Shown: positions 37,459 through 51,834, counted from the stretch's first letter. The stretch: 64,000 bases of DNA from Actinomycetota bacterium (GCA_025355855.1 JANXYU010000010.1:1-64000), one strand, 5' to 3'. The notes: a model not told the origin generated them from the letters alone. Numbers and translations: made by a program.

Positions 37459-38357
37459 AACCTCGCCTTGCCGATCAGTTGAGTGACGTTGTCATAGTTG
37501 TGCTCCCGCAAATAAGCGTCTATCCCGGCTACAACCTTTTCCCCTGTTTTCGGCTCGACAAAAGTCGCCGTGCCGATTTGTATGGCGGCAGCGCCTGCCA
37601 GCATGAATTCGATGGCGTCACTAGACGTTGTTATGCCTCCCAGACCTATTACGGGAATATCGACAGCCCCGGCTGCCTCATAGACGAGGCGCAGGGCAAT
37701 CGGCTTGATCGCCGGACCGGACAAGCCGCCAACCACTCGGCCCAACGCGGGCTTCTCCGCGGCGATATCGATTGCCAGGCCCAGGACGGTGTTAATTAGG
37801 CTGACCGCGTCGGCGCCGGCCGCCTCAACCGCCTTCGCCACTTCAGTGACGCTGGTAACGTTGGGTGTTAGTTTGACAATCACAGGTTTGTTGGCGATGT
37901 TTTTTACCGCTGTTGTAACGTCGGCCGCTAAGCGCGGACGGCAGCCGAATTGGATGCCGCCGCGGTCGACGTTGGGACAGGAGACATTGATTTCCAGACC
38001 TGAGATGCCTTCAACTTCACTCAAGACCTCTGCCACGCGAACGAACTCTTCGATTGTCTCTCCCGCAATCGAGGCGATCACGGTCGCTCCCAGGCTTAGC
38101 CAGAGCGGGAGTTCTTCTTCGACGAAATACGTAACACCCCTGTTTTCCAAGCCTATCGAGTTCAGCATGCCGGCCGTTGTTTCCCAAACGCGTGGCGCGG
38201 GATTGCCGCTTCTGGCCTCAAAAGTTACGCTTTTAGGTATGACGGCCCCCAGTCTAGCCGGATCTGTCAGGCGGGCGTAGTCAAGCCCAAATGTGCCGCT
38301 GGCCATGATGACCGGATTCTTTAGTTTTATACCGGCAATATCTGTGTCTAGATTCAT
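37455..38357 (-). CDS. pyrD: Dihydroorotate dehydrogenase, catalytic subunit (PyrD type 1B)
   Basis: MNLDTDIAGIKLKNPVIMASGTFG; EINVSCPNVDRGG; adjacent PyrK. Confidence 0.95.
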   Translation of the reverse strand: MNLDTDIAGIKLKNPVIMASGTFGLDYARLTDPARLGAVIPKSVTFEARSGNPAPRVWETTAGMLNSIGLENRGVTYFVEEELPLWLSLGATVIASIAGETIEEFVRVAEVLSEVEGISGLEINVSCPNVDRGGIQFGCRPRLAADVTTAVKNIANKPVIVKLTPNVTSVTEVAKAVEAAGADAVSLINTVLGLAIDIAAEKPALGRVVGGLSGPAIKPIALRLVYEAAGAVDIPVIGLGGITTSSDAIEFMLAGAAAIQIGTATFVEPKTGEKVVAGIDAYLREHNYDNVTQLIGKARL

Positions 38358-38794
38358 CTTTTCAGAATGTTCACTCGTCGCGCCTTGTTTACTGGACCTA
38401 TAAAGACCGCGACTCTTTGCCCGGCCTTGATATCGGTAAATGTCAGGCGTTCTTGGCCGGTTATAGTCTTGTTTCCAATGACCAGTCCCAGCCAAACGGG
38501 CGCTGTTTCGGGCAAGAAGAATGTTAGCGATTGCTGGGTAACATCCGAGCGGACACTTATTTTCGGCCCCAAAATGCTCTGTTCGTTCGAGATCACGAAT
38601 CCAGTCGCGTATCGTGATATCTCGCCGCCGGGTTCGATATATTCGTTCTTAAGAACCGGCTCGATATTGTAACCGGGCAGTCTTTCGATTCCGAACCACC
38701 AGATGCCTGCGGCCAGCAATAGAACCGCTATAGCCGCGCCCACGGCAAGTACGTAGCCCTTATGGTAGTACCACAGGTCGCCTAGCCAATCCAT
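38354..38794 (-). CDS. Unknown single-pass membrane protein embedded in the pyr operon
   Basis: Single TM (YVLAVGAAIAVLLLAAGIWWFG) plus beta-rich domain; overlaps pyrD by 4 nt and pyrK by 13 nt. Confidence 0.75.
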   Translation of the reverse strand: MDWLGDLWYYHKGYVLAVGAAIAVLLLAAGIWWFGIERLPGYNIEPVLKNEYIEPGGEISRYATGFVISNEQSILGPKISVRSDVTQQSLTFFLPETAPVWLGLVIGNKTITGQERLTFTDIKAGQRVAVFIGPVNKARRVNILKR

Positions 38795-39573
38795 ACAACC
38801 TCCTCAGCGCTGAAGACCGGCCCGTCGGCGCAAACCCGGCGGTAGCCCGCTGTCGTCATGACAGCGCAGCCGAGGCAGGCGCCTATACCGCAGGCCATCC
38901 TTTCTTCCAGCGAGACCTCGCAGTGGACATCATATAGCGCCGCGATAGTGGCCGCTCGCCGCATCATGACTGTCGGCCCGCACGCGAATACAGCGACCGG
39001 GCCGGGGCCGGCCGAAATCTGTTGTTCCAGAATATCCGTAACGTAGCCGCGGTGACCCTCGCTCCCGTCATCGGTTGTCACAGTCACCTGGCAACCGAGT
39101 GACTTGAAGTCCGCCAAGCAGGTCAAGCAGTCTTTAGAGCGAGCGCCCAAAAGAACTGTCACAGCCGTTCCCTTGGCGCGGTAGGCCTGCGCCAAAAACA
39201 TTAGCGGCGCTACTCCTATTCCGCCCCCCACTAGAATTGTTCGCTTGTAACGGGCGTCCACTGTGAATCCGTTGCCCGCCGGCCCGATGGCGTCGACAGC
39301 CTCTCCCGCTCGCATCGCGGCCAGCGCGGCGGTACCGGCGCCTTTGGCTTGGTAGAGAAACGCGACCGCGTCGCGATCATCCAGCCCGTGGATGGATATG
39401 GGACGGCGCAATAGAGGCTCCAGGCCCGTTCCTACCCGGATGTGCGCGAATTGGCCGGGGCGCGCGGTTTTGGCCCAGCTATGGCTGCGGACGGTTAGAC
39501 GGTAGAATCGGTCCCCCACCACCTTATTTGAGATAATCTCCAGCTTATCTTGCGTCAAGTGTCTTTCTGTCAC
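38782..39573 (-). CDS. pyrK: Dihydroorotate dehydrogenase electron transfer subunit
   Basis: PLLRRPISIHG, LVGGGIGVAPLMFLA, ERMACGIGACLGCAV 2Fe-2S motif. Confidence 0.95.
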   Translation of the reverse strand: MTERHLTQDKLEIISNKVVGDRFYRLTVRSHSWAKTARPGQFAHIRVGTGLEPLLRRPISIHGLDDRDAVAFLYQAKGAGTAALAAMRAGEAVDAIGPAGNGFTVDARYKRTILVGGGIGVAPLMFLAQAYRAKGTAVTVLLGARSKDCLTCLADFKSLGCQVTVTTDDGSEGHRGYVTDILEQQISAGPGPVAVFACGPTVMMRRAATIAALYDVHCEVSLEERMACGIGACLGCAVMTTAGYRRVCADGPVFSAEEVVWIG

Positions 39574-39611
39574 GTCATCCTCGTACTCGTCGAGCTGTTT
39601 GTAGTTTCCGC

Positions 39612-42808
<3,197 letters not shown>

Positions 42809-42809
<1 letters not shown>

Positions 42810-43930
42810 CAGCGCATCAACTCGATAAACTCGTCAAACAGATACAAGCTGTCATGCGGCCCCGGGGCCGCTTCCGGATGGTATTGGACTGAAAAGGCGG
42901 GAATGTCGCCGCAGCGGATCCCTTCAACTGTCTTGTCGTTCAAATTTATGTGCGTAATCTCGACGCCGGTGTCGCCGTAAGCGCTTTTACCGGGGAATGA
43001 TTCCGCGTCGACCGCGAAGCCGTGATTCTGGCTCGTAATCTCCACGCGGCGCGTCCGCAGATCCATAACCGGATGATTGGCGCCGCGATGACCGAATTTG
43101 AGCTTAAAGGTGGAGCCTCCCAAGGCCAGTCCGAGCAACTGATGTCCTAGACATATGCCGAACAACGGAACCCTCCCCAATAGGCCGCGAATCGTCTCAA
43201 TACCGTAGGTGACAGCGGTCGGGTCGCCTGGACCATTGGCTAGCATCACGCCATGCGGCTTTGTCTTCAAGATGGCGGCGGCCGGCGTAGCGGCCGGAAC
43301 AATCGTAACTTTGCAGCCGCGCCGCGTCAGCTCTCGCGGGATGTTAAACTTGGCGCCGTAGTCTATCAGGACAACATTTAGATCGCCGCCCTCGCTGCCC
43401 GGCCAGACATACGATTTGTCGCTCGTGACGCTCCTGACTAAATCCAGACCGACAATCGACGGATAGGCGGCCAGCTTGCGAGCCAGAGACCTTTGGTCGA
43501 ATTCCACACTCGATATGGCGGCTTTCATCGCGCCCGCAGTTCGGATGTGTTTGGTCAGGGCTCTGGTGTCGATGTCCTGGATACCGACTATCTCGTGGCG
43601 GCGTAGCATGTCGCCCAAAGTAAACGCGCCGCGATAATTAGAGAACATACGCGACTCTTCCCGCACGATAAACCCGTTCAAAAAAGGCTGCCGGGACTCT
43701 TTGTCCTCCATGTTCAACCCGTAGTTTCCGATATGCGGGTAAGTCATGGTCACAAGCTGACCGGCGTAAGATGGATCCGTCAAAATCTCCTGGTATCCCG
43801 TCAAGCTGGTGTTGAAAACGGCCTCGCCGAAGGTTTCACCTTCCGCCCCCATGGCCGCTCCCTCAAACGAAGTGCCGTCCTCTAGCAACAAAATCGCCGG
43901 TTTATAGTCTGACAAGCTTGCCTCCCACAA
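42809..43930 (-). CDS. carA: Carbamoyl phosphate synthase small subunit
   Basis: [22 protein letters not shown]; glutaminase [10 protein letters not shown]. Confidence 0.97.
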
Positions 43931-45188
43931 TTACATCCGCCGCGCGTCCAGTAAGTTCCCAGCCGCCGTACGGGGTGTTCTTCGATTTTGATTGCAGTTT
44001 ACTCGGGTCAACCGTCCACTCCCGCTTCATGTCGATCAAAGTAATGTCGGCGACCGAGCCAACGCTTAGCGTACCGCGCCCCGTTTTGTCGAGACCCAGC
44101 AAGCGCGCCGGAGCGCAGCTCAGTTTGTCGATCAAGACCGGCAGGCTGATAACATCCTCTTTAACTAACGCCGTCAACATCACGCCCAACGTGCTTTCCA
44201 GACCTATCTTGCCGCAGGCAGCGTATGCCCATTCACATTCCTTTTCCTGAACGGCGTGCGGCGCGTGGTCGCTAGCGATGGCGTCGATCGTGCCGTCTAC
44301 CAGACCCTGCCGCAACGCGAGAACATCCGCTTCTCCTCGCAGTGGCGGATTGACCTTATAATTTGTATCGTATCCAACGCAATCTGAGTCGTGCAGTGTC
44401 AGATGATGCGGGGTGACGTCGCAAGTCACGGGTATGTGCTGCAATTTGGCGATCTTGACCATCTCCATGCTGCCCTTAGTGGAAATATGAGTCAGGTGGA
44501 CGCGGCTTTTAGTCAGCTCGGCCAGCCGGATGTCCCGGGCAACTATGACCTCCTCGGCTTGCGCCGGGATCGGTTTTAAACCTAGCAACGTCGAGTAGTA
44601 TCCCTCGTGCATTTGACCGTCGCGCGACAGGCTGTGGTCTTCCGGGTGAACAATCAGCGGCACGTCCAGCATCTTGACGTATTCCATTGCGCGCCGCATC
44701 ACTTCCGCGTCCATGACCGAGCGCCCGTCGTCGCTGAACGCCACGGCTCCGAATTTCACCATGTCGCCCATGTCAGAGATTTCCTTGCCGTCCAACGCCT
44801 TGGTGATTGCGCCCGTGACATAGACGTTTACCAAGCCGACCGCTTCCGCGCGGTCGCGCAGCATCCGGACAACCGAAGCGTTATCAATTACAGGATCGGT
44901 ATTAGGCATGCAATTAACGGAGGTAAAACCGCCCGCCGCCGCGGCCCGTGCTCCCGACTGGACCGTTTCTTCGTCTTCTCGCCCGGGTTCACGCAAATGC
45001 ACGTGCATGTCGATTAGGCCCGGCGCGACTATCAAACCCTTAGCGTCATATACCTTAACTTTAGGTTCAGCTTTCAGTTTGGGACCGATTGCGGCTACGA
45101 CGCCGTTTTCGATGAGCACGTCGGCCGGTCCGTCAAAATTTCGGGACGGGTCAACAACCCGGCCGCCTCTGACAAGCAACCTAGCCAT
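43902..45188 (-). CDS. pyrC: Dihydroorotase
   Basis: [29 protein letters not shown]; start trimmed to MARLLVRGG. Confidence 0.96.
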   Translation of the reverse strand: MARLLVRGGRVVDPSRNFDGPADVLIENGVVAAIGPKLKAEPKVKVYDAKGLIVAPGLIDMHVHLREPGREDEETVQSGARAAAAGGFTSVNCMPNTDPVIDNASVVRMLRDRAEAVGLVNVYVTGAITKALDGKEISDMGDMVKFGAVAFSDDGRSVMDAEVMRRAMEYVKMLDVPLIVHPEDHSLSRDGQMHEGYYSTLLGLKPIPAQAEEVIVARDIRLAELTKSRVHLTHISTKGSMEMVKIAKLQHIPVTCDVTPHHLTLHDSDCVGYDTNYKVNPPLRGEADVLALRQGLVDGTIDAIASDHAPHAVQEKECEWAYAACGKIGLESTLGVMLTALVKEDVISLPVLIDKLSCAPARLLGLDKTGRGTLSVGSVADITLIDMKREWTVDPSKLQSKSKNTPYGGWELTGRAADVIVGGKLVRL

Positions 45189-46119
45189 TGGCGCCGCCTC
45201 CCAGCAGTAGAAAAAGTACCGCCATCCGTACTGCCACGCCGTTGGCGACTTGTTCGGTGATGACCGCTTGGGACATGTCGGCAACCTCGCTGGCAATCTC
45301 CACGCCGCGATTCATTGGGCCCGGGTGCATGATTAAAGCCTCGGGATTCATCAAACCAACCCGTCGCTCCGATAGTCCGTAACGGCCGGCGTATTCGCGC
45401 AGACTCGGCAGGAGACTTTCCGATTGTCGCTCGAGCTGCAACCTCAATAGGTAGACGACGTCCACTTCCGGCAAGACGTCGTCCAGGCTGTACGAAACCT
45501 GGCAGCCAAGTCCCTCCACCTCGGCCGGAATCAGCGTCGGCGGGCCCACGACGGTAACCGCCGCGCCCATCTTCGTCATCCCCAAAATATTGCTGCGAGC
45601 GACGCGCGAATGCGCGATATCTCCAACTATGGCTATCTTCAGGCCGTCGGTACGTCCCAACTTTTCTCTAATGGTGTAGAGATCCAGCAGCGCCTGTGTT
45701 GGATGCTCGTGCGCCCCGTCACCGGCGTTCACAACGCCTAAACGGCTAACCCGACTTAGGAAGTGCGCAGCTCCGGCTGCGCTATGACGAATTATGGCCA
45801 AATCGGCGTTCATGGCTTCCAGTGTCGCGGCCGTATCTTTTAGGCTTTCGCCCTTAACTATTGAAGACGTCGAGGCCGAGAAGTTGATCACGTCGGCACT
45901 CAGGCGCTTGGCCGCCAGCTCGAAGCTAGTGCGCGTGCGGGTACTTGGTTCCAAGAAAAGGTTGACCACGGTGCGTCCGCGCAGCGCCGGGACCTTCTTT
46001 ATCTCGCGGCCGCTGACTTCCTTGAAGGAATTCGCGGTCTCCAATATCAGTTCGATATGCGCGCGCGACAGTTCGCGGATGCCCAGCAGGTCCTTACCGT
46101 CAGTCAGCATCGGGCTCAC
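45181..46119 (-). CDS. pyrB: Aspartate carbamoyltransferase catalytic subunit
   Basis: [38 protein letters not shown] motifs. Confidence 0.97.
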   Translation of the reverse strand: MSPMLTDGKDLLGIRELSRAHIELILETANSFKEVSGREIKKVPALRGRTVVNLFLEPSTRTRTSFELAAKRLSADVINFSASTSSIVKGESLKDTAATLEAMNADLAIIRHSAAGAAHFLSRVSRLGVVNAGDGAHEHPTQALLDLYTIREKLGRTDGLKIAIVGDIAHSRVARSNILGMTKMGAAVTVVGPPTLIPAEVEGLGCQVSYSLDDVLPEVDVVYLLRLQLERQSESLLPSLREYAGRYGLSERRVGLMNPEALIMHPGPMNRGVEIASEVADMSQAVITEQVANGVAVRMAVLFLLLGGGANG

Positions 46120-46648
46120 CCACCACTACCTCGTCAACTCCGTCTATATCGGTTAACCGCACTCTTACGTCTTCCTTCCCGGCGGTCGGAATGTTCTTGC
46201 CCACATAATCTGCTCTAATGGGAAGTTCGCGGTGGCCGCGATCAATCATAACGGCCAGCTGGATGGAGGCGGGCCGCCCGAAGTCCATAATCGCGTCAAG
46301 CGCGGCCCGGACAGTGCGCCCGGTATAGAGAACGTCGTCAACAAGGATAATGTCCCGGTCGGTTACGTCAAAGGGAATATCAGTCTGAAAGGCTTCGGGA
46401 CGCAGTTTCTTACCTATGTCGTCCCGGTAAAAGGTAACGTCCAGGGAGCCAAGGGGTTGAGCGAGCGGTTCGATCGCCGCAATCTTATCCTGGAGGCGTT
46501 CGGCCAGATGATGGCCGCGACTCCGCAGTCCGATAATTGCCAGGGCGGCGGCGCCTTTGTTCTTCTCGATCACTTCGTGCGCAATGCGGGTCAACGCCCG
46601 ATCCATATCATCAGCCGAGAGAATTTTGGCTCGTACTTTGAACCCCAT
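46100..46648 (-). CDS. pyrR: Bifunctional pyr operon regulator/uracil phosphoribosyltransferase PyrR
   Basis: [39 protein letters not shown]. Confidence 0.96.
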   Translation of the reverse strand: MGFKVRAKILSADDMDRALTRIAHEVIEKNKGAAALAIIGLRSRGHHLAERLQDKIAAIEPLAQPLGSLDVTFYRDDIGKKLRPEAFQTDIPFDVTDRDIILVDDVLYTGRTVRAALDAIMDFGRPASIQLAVMIDRGHRELPIRADYVGKNIPTAGKEDVRVRLTDIDGVDEVVVGEPDAD

Positions 46649-46753
46649 TGGCGCCTCCCGTATTTAGCTTACAAAAAATGCCCTCTTGGTCTCAACGTGC
46701 GAGCGCAAGAAAGCATACCATACCGCTGTATGTTTTTGATCTTTCTCCTTGCC

Positions 46754-46767
46754 GGCCTCGCAGGACC
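46754..46767 (-). promoter_or_regulatory. PyrR-binding loop in the pyr operon leader
   Basis: Minus strand GGTCCTGCGAGGCC fits the known PyrR-binding consensus (ARUCCNGNGAGGYU) at most positions; lies upstream of pyrR. Confidence 0.75.
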
Positions 46768-46785
46768 GAACTTAAAGGTCTTGAA

Positions 46786-48105
46786 CTATCCTATCAACCC
46801 AGCTACTGATGTGTCAAACTTTCGGACGCGTTGCCACGTATGGTTTATAGCTTCCCCGATAAGCAGTAAAAAGAAAACGCCATATTCTATCTGACCCGGC
46901 CAATTCAGGCCCGCGCCGTTCTTCATGTAGATAACATACATCAACATGACGCCGCCTGACAGCCAGAGAAAAGCCGGCGAAGGACGCCACGCAAGGAACG
47001 GGATTATAAGTAAGACATACCATTGCGGCAAGTACGGCGTGACGACCAAAAATAGGGCCGCCATCAAAAACAGTCCGTCCATCGTTGCCTTATCACTGCC
47101 GTCTTGACGCAGCCAGACAACTAGCGCGCCTACGGCAAGCGCAACGATCGCAGCCGCGTCGTAGACGTTGTTCAAGCCAATGCTGCGGCCAATGATCGCC
47201 TCTATAGCACCCTTTATTCCCGAGTTGAAATATGGTTGATTCCCAGCTTGAGTCTTTAGCCCAAACCACGTTTCCGCGGCGCTCAGATATGGCAGACAGG
47301 TCACAGCCAGCGTCAGTATGAAGGCTAAAGGGAAACGCCAGTCTTTCTTCCGATATAAAGCCGGCAACATAACGGCGGGCGTGATCTTTGCGGCGAATGC
47401 CAGCGCGCCGAAAACCCCGCCCAATACGTCCTTGCCGCGCAAGACCGCCAGCACCGCGGCCAGGACGAACAGGATGGCCAGGCCGTCAATGTGACCGCTT
47501 TGACTGATCTCCAAAACCGCCAACGGACTCCAGGCGTAGATAACGGCTCGCAAGGGATTCAATTTAAGCCGTCTCAAAATCAATACCAAGAGCCAAAGCG
47601 AACCGATGTCAGCCAAACCAAGGAGCAGTTTGATCAGCCAGACGGGTGCGATTCCGGGCAAGGCGCCAAGCCAAAACACTGCCTCGGCCGCCGGCGGGTA
47701 GACAGCCGCCTGCAGCGTGTAGCGCGGGCAAAGCTGCTTATATAGGGGGTCGTTCCACAACGATTTCAATGACGCGTCCACAGGTGTGTGATTATAAGGA
47801 TTTAGACCAGCCGTCTGAATCTTGCCTTCCCACGCGTAGCGGTAGACATCGTCTGATAAAGTAGGCGAACAAACAACCATCATCATCCGAATAATGACCG
47901 CAACCAAAAGGATGACCGCCAGGCTGCGTTTATCGTCGGTGCGCGTCCGCCAGGCGATACGGACGCCAATCAAATAGATGACAAAGACTAGCCAGAAGAT
48001 GATTTGAAACGCCACCGGCAGCTCGCGTTGGTCACCTAAACCGGCGATGGCGCCGTAACCTAAGATCGTCAGTATTCCCAGGCCGAAGAGTTTGTTAGAA
48101 GGCAT
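46786..48105 (-). CDS. Polytopic membrane glycosyltransferase (GT87/DUF2029-like)
   Basis: Many TMs; SDDVYRYAWEGKIQTAGLNPYNHTP motif typical of polyprenol-dependent transferases. Confidence 0.8.
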   Translation of the reverse strand: MPSNKLFGLGILTILGYGAIAGLGDQRELPVAFQIIFWLVFVIYLIGVRIAWRTRTDDKRSLAVILLVAVIIRMMMVVCSPTLSDDVYRYAWEGKIQTAGLNPYNHTPVDASLKSLWNDPLYKQLCPRYTLQAAVYPPAAEAVFWLGALPGIAPVWLIKLLLGLADIGSLWLLVLILRRLKLNPLRAVIYAWSPLAVLEISQSGHIDGLAILFVLAAVLAVLRGKDVLGGVFGALAFAAKITPAVMLPALYRKKDWRFPLAFILTLAVTCLPYLSAAETWFGLKTQAGNQPYFNSGIKGAIEAIIGRSIGLNNVYDAAAIVALAVGALVVWLRQDGSDKATMDGLFLMAALFLVVTPYLPQWYVLLIIPFLAWRPSPAFLWLSGGVMLMYVIYMKNGAGLNWPGQIEYGVFFLLLIGEAINHTWQRVRKFDTSVAGLIG

Positions 48106-48727
48106 CGTCCGTCAGAGCTTTGATCTCATTTGCGATCCGATCTAGGATCGCCGTCTGGCGAGCTCGCTTCTCAGCTCCCGTTTTGGCCGCGGCGCGCGGC
48201 GCGAAATCCGCGACCATAAATGTTTGACCAAATCTGACGCGCACCTTGGGCAGGCGGGGCAGTCTAGCTCCTTTCGGCCAGATCAGGCCCGGACCCTGGA
48301 GCCCGACCGGCAAGATCGGCACGTTCGCCATATCCGCGAGAAAAACGACTCCCGGCTCAAGGGGACCCAATCCGGGCTCCCGAAACCGGCCGCCTTCGGC
48401 GAACACTATCACGGCGCTGCCCTGGTAGAACAGGTCGAGGATCTTTTTTAAGCCCTTGCGGTCCGGCTGGCCACGCTTGATGGGATACGCCCCAAGGTGT
48501 AGATAGAACCAGCGCGATATCGGGTTTACAAACAGCTCCGCTTTCCCCATCGCGTACAGCCGCCGCGGGTTGCCGGTAGATATGAAGAATGGGTCAAGAT
48601 TACTTTGGTGGTTGCCAACCACCATAACCGGTCCCGCCATTGGAATATTTTCGGCGCCGGCAACCGTCGTCCGAAACAGAAGTCGCCCCAAAGGTACAGC
48701 GATCGAGCGAACAAGCCAGAAAAACAT
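48095..48727 (-). CDS. 1-acyl-sn-glycerol-3-phosphate acyltransferase (PlsC-like)
   Basis: VGNHQSNLDPFFI (HX4D), FAEGGRFREPGLGPLEPGVVFLA. Confidence 0.9.
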   Translation of the reverse strand: MFFWLVRSIAVPLGRLLFRTTVAGAENIPMAGPVMVVGNHQSNLDPFFISTGNPRRLYAMGKAELFVNPISRWFYLHLGAYPIKRGQPDRKGLKKILDLFYQGSAVIVFAEGGRFREPGLGPLEPGVVFLADMANVPILPVGLQGPGLIWPKGARLPRLPKVRVRFGQTFMVADFAPRAAAKTGAEKRARQTAILDRIANEIKALTDDAF

Positions 48728-49438
48728 CTATACCTCCGGGCCGGCCAGGCCGGCTTCCTTTGCGAGTTCGACGACCGCCTCAACAGTCGCGGGGATCGTC
48801 ATGTTGCTGGTGTCGATCACATGAGCGTCAGCGGCGATTTGCAGCGGAGACGCGACGCGTGTTGAATCGAGCTTGTCTCGTGTGGTTATCGCGTCCGCCA
48901 CGTCTGCCAAGTCGACGTCCACGCCTGAGGCCTGCATGTCTATTAGACGGCGCTTCGTTCGTGTCGCGGGACTAGCGTCCAGATATATCTTAACCGTCGC
49001 GTCCGGAAACACAACCGTTCCGACGTCGCGGCCTTCGATAACGGCGCCCTTCTCAGCTTGACCGGTCAAGTACCGTTGGCGCTCTACCAATATGCGCCGC
49101 ACCTCCGGGTGGCTGGATACGGCGCTAACGGCTCCGGTGACGTCGGGCAGTCTAATTTCGCAGGAGACGTCTTCGCCGTCCAGAAACGTAACAACATCCG
49201 CGCCTTCCAGGTCAGCCTCCTGTTCGATCACGGTTTGCGCGGCCAGTTCCTTGATGCTTGGTCCGTTCGCGACGTCTACCCCGTTATGTAAAACCTTTAA
49301 CGTCAGAGCCCGGTACATCGCGCCCGTGTCGATATAATCAAAACCGAGGCGCTGAGCCGCTTGCTTGGCCACAGTACTCTTGCCCGAGCCGGCCGGTCCA
49401 TCGATTGCGATCACCACGCGCCCGCTAGACCGCGGCAC
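48728..49438 (-). CDS. cmk: Cytidylate kinase
   Basis: VIAIDGPAGSGKSTVAKQAA, GFDYIDTGAMYRALT, GRDVGTVVFPDA. Confidence 0.96.
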   Translation of the reverse strand: MPRSSGRVVIAIDGPAGSGKSTVAKQAAQRLGFDYIDTGAMYRALTLKVLHNGVDVANGPSIKELAAQTVIEQEADLEGADVVTFLDGEDVSCEIRLPDVTGAVSAVSSHPEVRRILVERQRYLTGQAEKGAVIEGRDVGTVVFPDATVKIYLDASPATRTKRRLIDMQASGVDVDLADVADAITTRDKLDSTRVASPLQIAADAHVIDTSNMTIPATVEAVVELAKEAGLAGPEV

Positions 49439-50711
49439 CGGTCAGCATCCTCTCAAAGCCTGGAAACGATATGTCGATGCAGGCTTCGTTATCGATGACC
49501 GTCTCGCCGGCGGCGATGACGCCCGCGACGATCATAGCCATGGCCATGCGGTGGTCACCCAACGATTTTACGGCCGCACCGTGTAAAGGAGTCGGCCCCT
49601 TGATGACGAGGCCGTCGGCTGTCTCTCTGATTTTGGCGCCCATTGATCGGAGATTGGCGGTAATGACGCTCAACCGGTCGGATTCCTTAACGCGCAGTTC
49701 GGCTGCGCCTTTTATACTCGTCTGTCCAATCGCCTGAGTCGCCGCGACAGCCAAAATCGGTATTTCGTCCACCAGGCGCGGTACCGTCTCCGCACTGACC
49801 GTGGTGGCGCGTAACGGCCCCGACGTAACGATGATATCTGCCCGCGGCTCTTTGTTTTTGATCGTCATGGCGTCGTAGGTTATCGGCGCGCCCATTGTTT
49901 TTAAGACATCCAGCAACCCGATGCGCCCGGAATTCATGCCGACTTGCCTGATTACCAACCTTGACGACGCTGTCAATATAGCGGCGACAATAAAGAAGGC
50001 GGCGCTGGATATATCACCCGGCACGCTGATGGCGGTTCCAGTTAGCGTCGTGCCGCCCGTCACAGTCACTCCCCCGCCCTCCGCCGCAACGGCCGCACCC
50101 ATTACCTCCAACATCCTCTCGGTATGGTCTCGTGAGGGATAGGGCTCTCGGACCGTGGTCCGGCCGGCGGCGTATAGGCCAGCCAACAGAAGAGCCGATT
50201 TTATTTGCGCGCTGGCCACCGGCGTGTCGTATTTGATTCCTTGCAGCGCGGACCCGGTAATCGTCAACGGAAGCTTATCGTCCCCGCTCGGTCCGGATAT
50301 TTGCGCTCCCATGGCCGTCAATGGCGCGACTACCCGGTCCATCGGCCTGCTCCGCAAGGATTCGTCGCCTGTAATCGAGCTCGAGAATGATTGGCCGGCC
50401 AGCAGACCGGTCATAAGCCTGGCTGTAGTGGCTGAGTTGCCGGCGTCCAAAACACTTTCCGCCGCCCGCAGCCCGTTTAGGCCGGCGCCGTGGACCACTA
50501 CGACTTCTTCTCCAACGCCGTCAATGCGAACGCCTAGGGCGCGCAAAACAGCCGCCGTGCTTAAGCAATCGCCTGTGTTAAGGAAGTTATCAATGTGTGT
50601 CTCGCCGTCAGCGATCGCGCCCAGCATTAGCGCGCGGTGTGATATGGATTTGTCGCCCGGCATTGTCAGCTCGCCGCGCAGACCGTTAATGGCCGTAACG
50701 GTCAAGCTCAT
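49425..50711 (-). CDS. aroA: 3-phosphoshikimate 1-carboxyvinyltransferase
   Basis: LTMPGDKSISHRALMLGAIADG, DAGNSATTARLMTGLLA, ELRVKESDRLS. Confidence 0.97.
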   Translation of the reverse strand: MSLTVTAINGLRGELTMPGDKSISHRALMLGAIADGETHIDNFLNTGDCLSTAAVLRALGVRIDGVGEEVVVVHGAGLNGLRAAESVLDAGNSATTARLMTGLLAGQSFSSSITGDESLRSRPMDRVVAPLTAMGAQISGPSGDDKLPLTITGSALQGIKYDTPVASAQIKSALLLAGLYAAGRTTVREPYPSRDHTERMLEVMGAAVAAEGGGVTVTGGTTLTGTAISVPGDISSAAFFIVAAILTASSRLVIRQVGMNSGRIGLLDVLKTMGAPITYDAMTIKNKEPRADIIVTSGPLRATTVSAETVPRLVDEIPILAVAATQAIGQTSIKGAAELRVKESDRLSVITANLRSMGAKIRETADGLVIKGPTPLHGAAVKSLGDHRMAMAMIVAGVIAAGETVIDNEACIDISFPGFERMLTGAAV

Positions 50712-51826
50712 TTCAACCGCCGTTCCAGGCTGGCGCTGTAACCGTGCCCGGTCAGGGTTTCTTCGACGCGGCGGGCTTCTGATTCTCCAAGTACTGAAAG
50801 ACGCAGTAGACCGTTGTCGGCCTCGGTTGAATGAACGATCTGAATGTCCTCGATATTGATCCCGGCGTCAGCTACGAGAAGCGTGATTTCGCTTAATACC
50901 TTGGGTCGGTTCGGAACTACCACGGTCAGTTCGTAGACTAGAGGCATTTCTGCCTCCTGCAGTCTAGGCAGGTCTTGACGCACCGCTCGCGCGTTGGCCA
51001 ATTTCAACCGCACGCCCTCGGCGTCGCCTTCCCGCAGCAGTTGAGAAAATGTCTCAAGCTCATCCTTATATTGATCTATGAGCAATTGAATCGCTTCCCT
51101 GTTTTCTAGGCAGATGTCGACCCAAATGCCCGCCGGGCTACCCGCTATCCTGGTCATGTCGTAAAACCCGCCGGCCGCTAGCTTAAAGATATTGGCGAAA
51201 TCACGTTTCTCGGCCGACGTCACGTTTACCAGACTGGCTGAGAGGATGTGCGGCAAATGGCTGATCGCACCAACGACTCGGTCGTGCGCCGTCGGGTTCA
51301 GTGTAAACACACGGGCCCCGATCCTTCCCAGTAGATTATGCAGTGATTGCAGCGCGTCCGGGTCGGTTGCGGCCGTTGGAGTCAAAATGTAAGGGGCATT
51401 CTTGAACAAGTCCGGACTGGCGGCGTCGACGCCCGACAATTCGCTGCCGGCCATCGGATGTCCGCCGACAAAACGAGCCCGTGTCTCCGCGACTATTTCA
51501 TCTGCGGCGGTCACAATGCGGGCCTTGACGCTGGCGGCGTCGGTGATGATAGCACCCGGCTTGGTCGAGCCGGCGATCCGCCGGACCTCCTCGACAATCA
51601 GAGAGGCCGGAGTCGCAACGAAAACTATATCGGCCCCGCGCACGGCGTGACCGCAATCCAGGTAACCCGTGTCGATGGCGCCCATGGCGATTGCGCGATC
51701 AAGAGTTGCTTGGGTGCGAGCGCACCCGCTAACGTGCTCCAGTCCGGCTAGCTTCTTCAGTGCCAAGCCCAACGAGCCGCCGATCAAGCCGGTGCCGACA
51801 ATGGCGGCGGAGCGAATCTCGTCCAC
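50708..51826 (-). CDS. tyrA: Prephenate dehydrogenase with C-terminal ACT domain
   Basis: AIVGTGLIGGSLGLALKK, FVGGHPMAGSELSG, ACT-like C-terminus. Confidence 0.93.
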   Translation of the reverse strand: MDEIRSAAIVGTGLIGGSLGLALKKLAGLEHVSGCARTQATLDRAIAMGAIDTGYLDCGHAVRGADIVFVATPASLIVEEVRRIAGSTKPGAIITDAASVKARIVTAADEIVAETRARFVGGHPMAGSELSGVDAASPDLFKNAPYILTPTAATDPDALQSLHNLLGRIGARVFTLNPTAHDRVVGAISHLPHILSASLVNVTSAEKRDFANIFKLAAGGFYDMTRIAGSPAGIWVDICLENREAIQLLIDQYKDELETFSQLLREGDAEGVRLKLANARAVRQDLPRLQEAEMPLVYELTVVVPNRPKVLSEITLLVADAGINIEDIQIVHSTEADNGLLRLSVLGESEARRVEETLTGHGYSASLERRLK

Positions 51827-51834
51827 CGGTCGGC

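Noticed and set aside
46232-46894. 220-aa plus-strand ORF
   Set aside because: Runs antisense through pyrR, its leader and the GT87 gene; no recognisable protein family.
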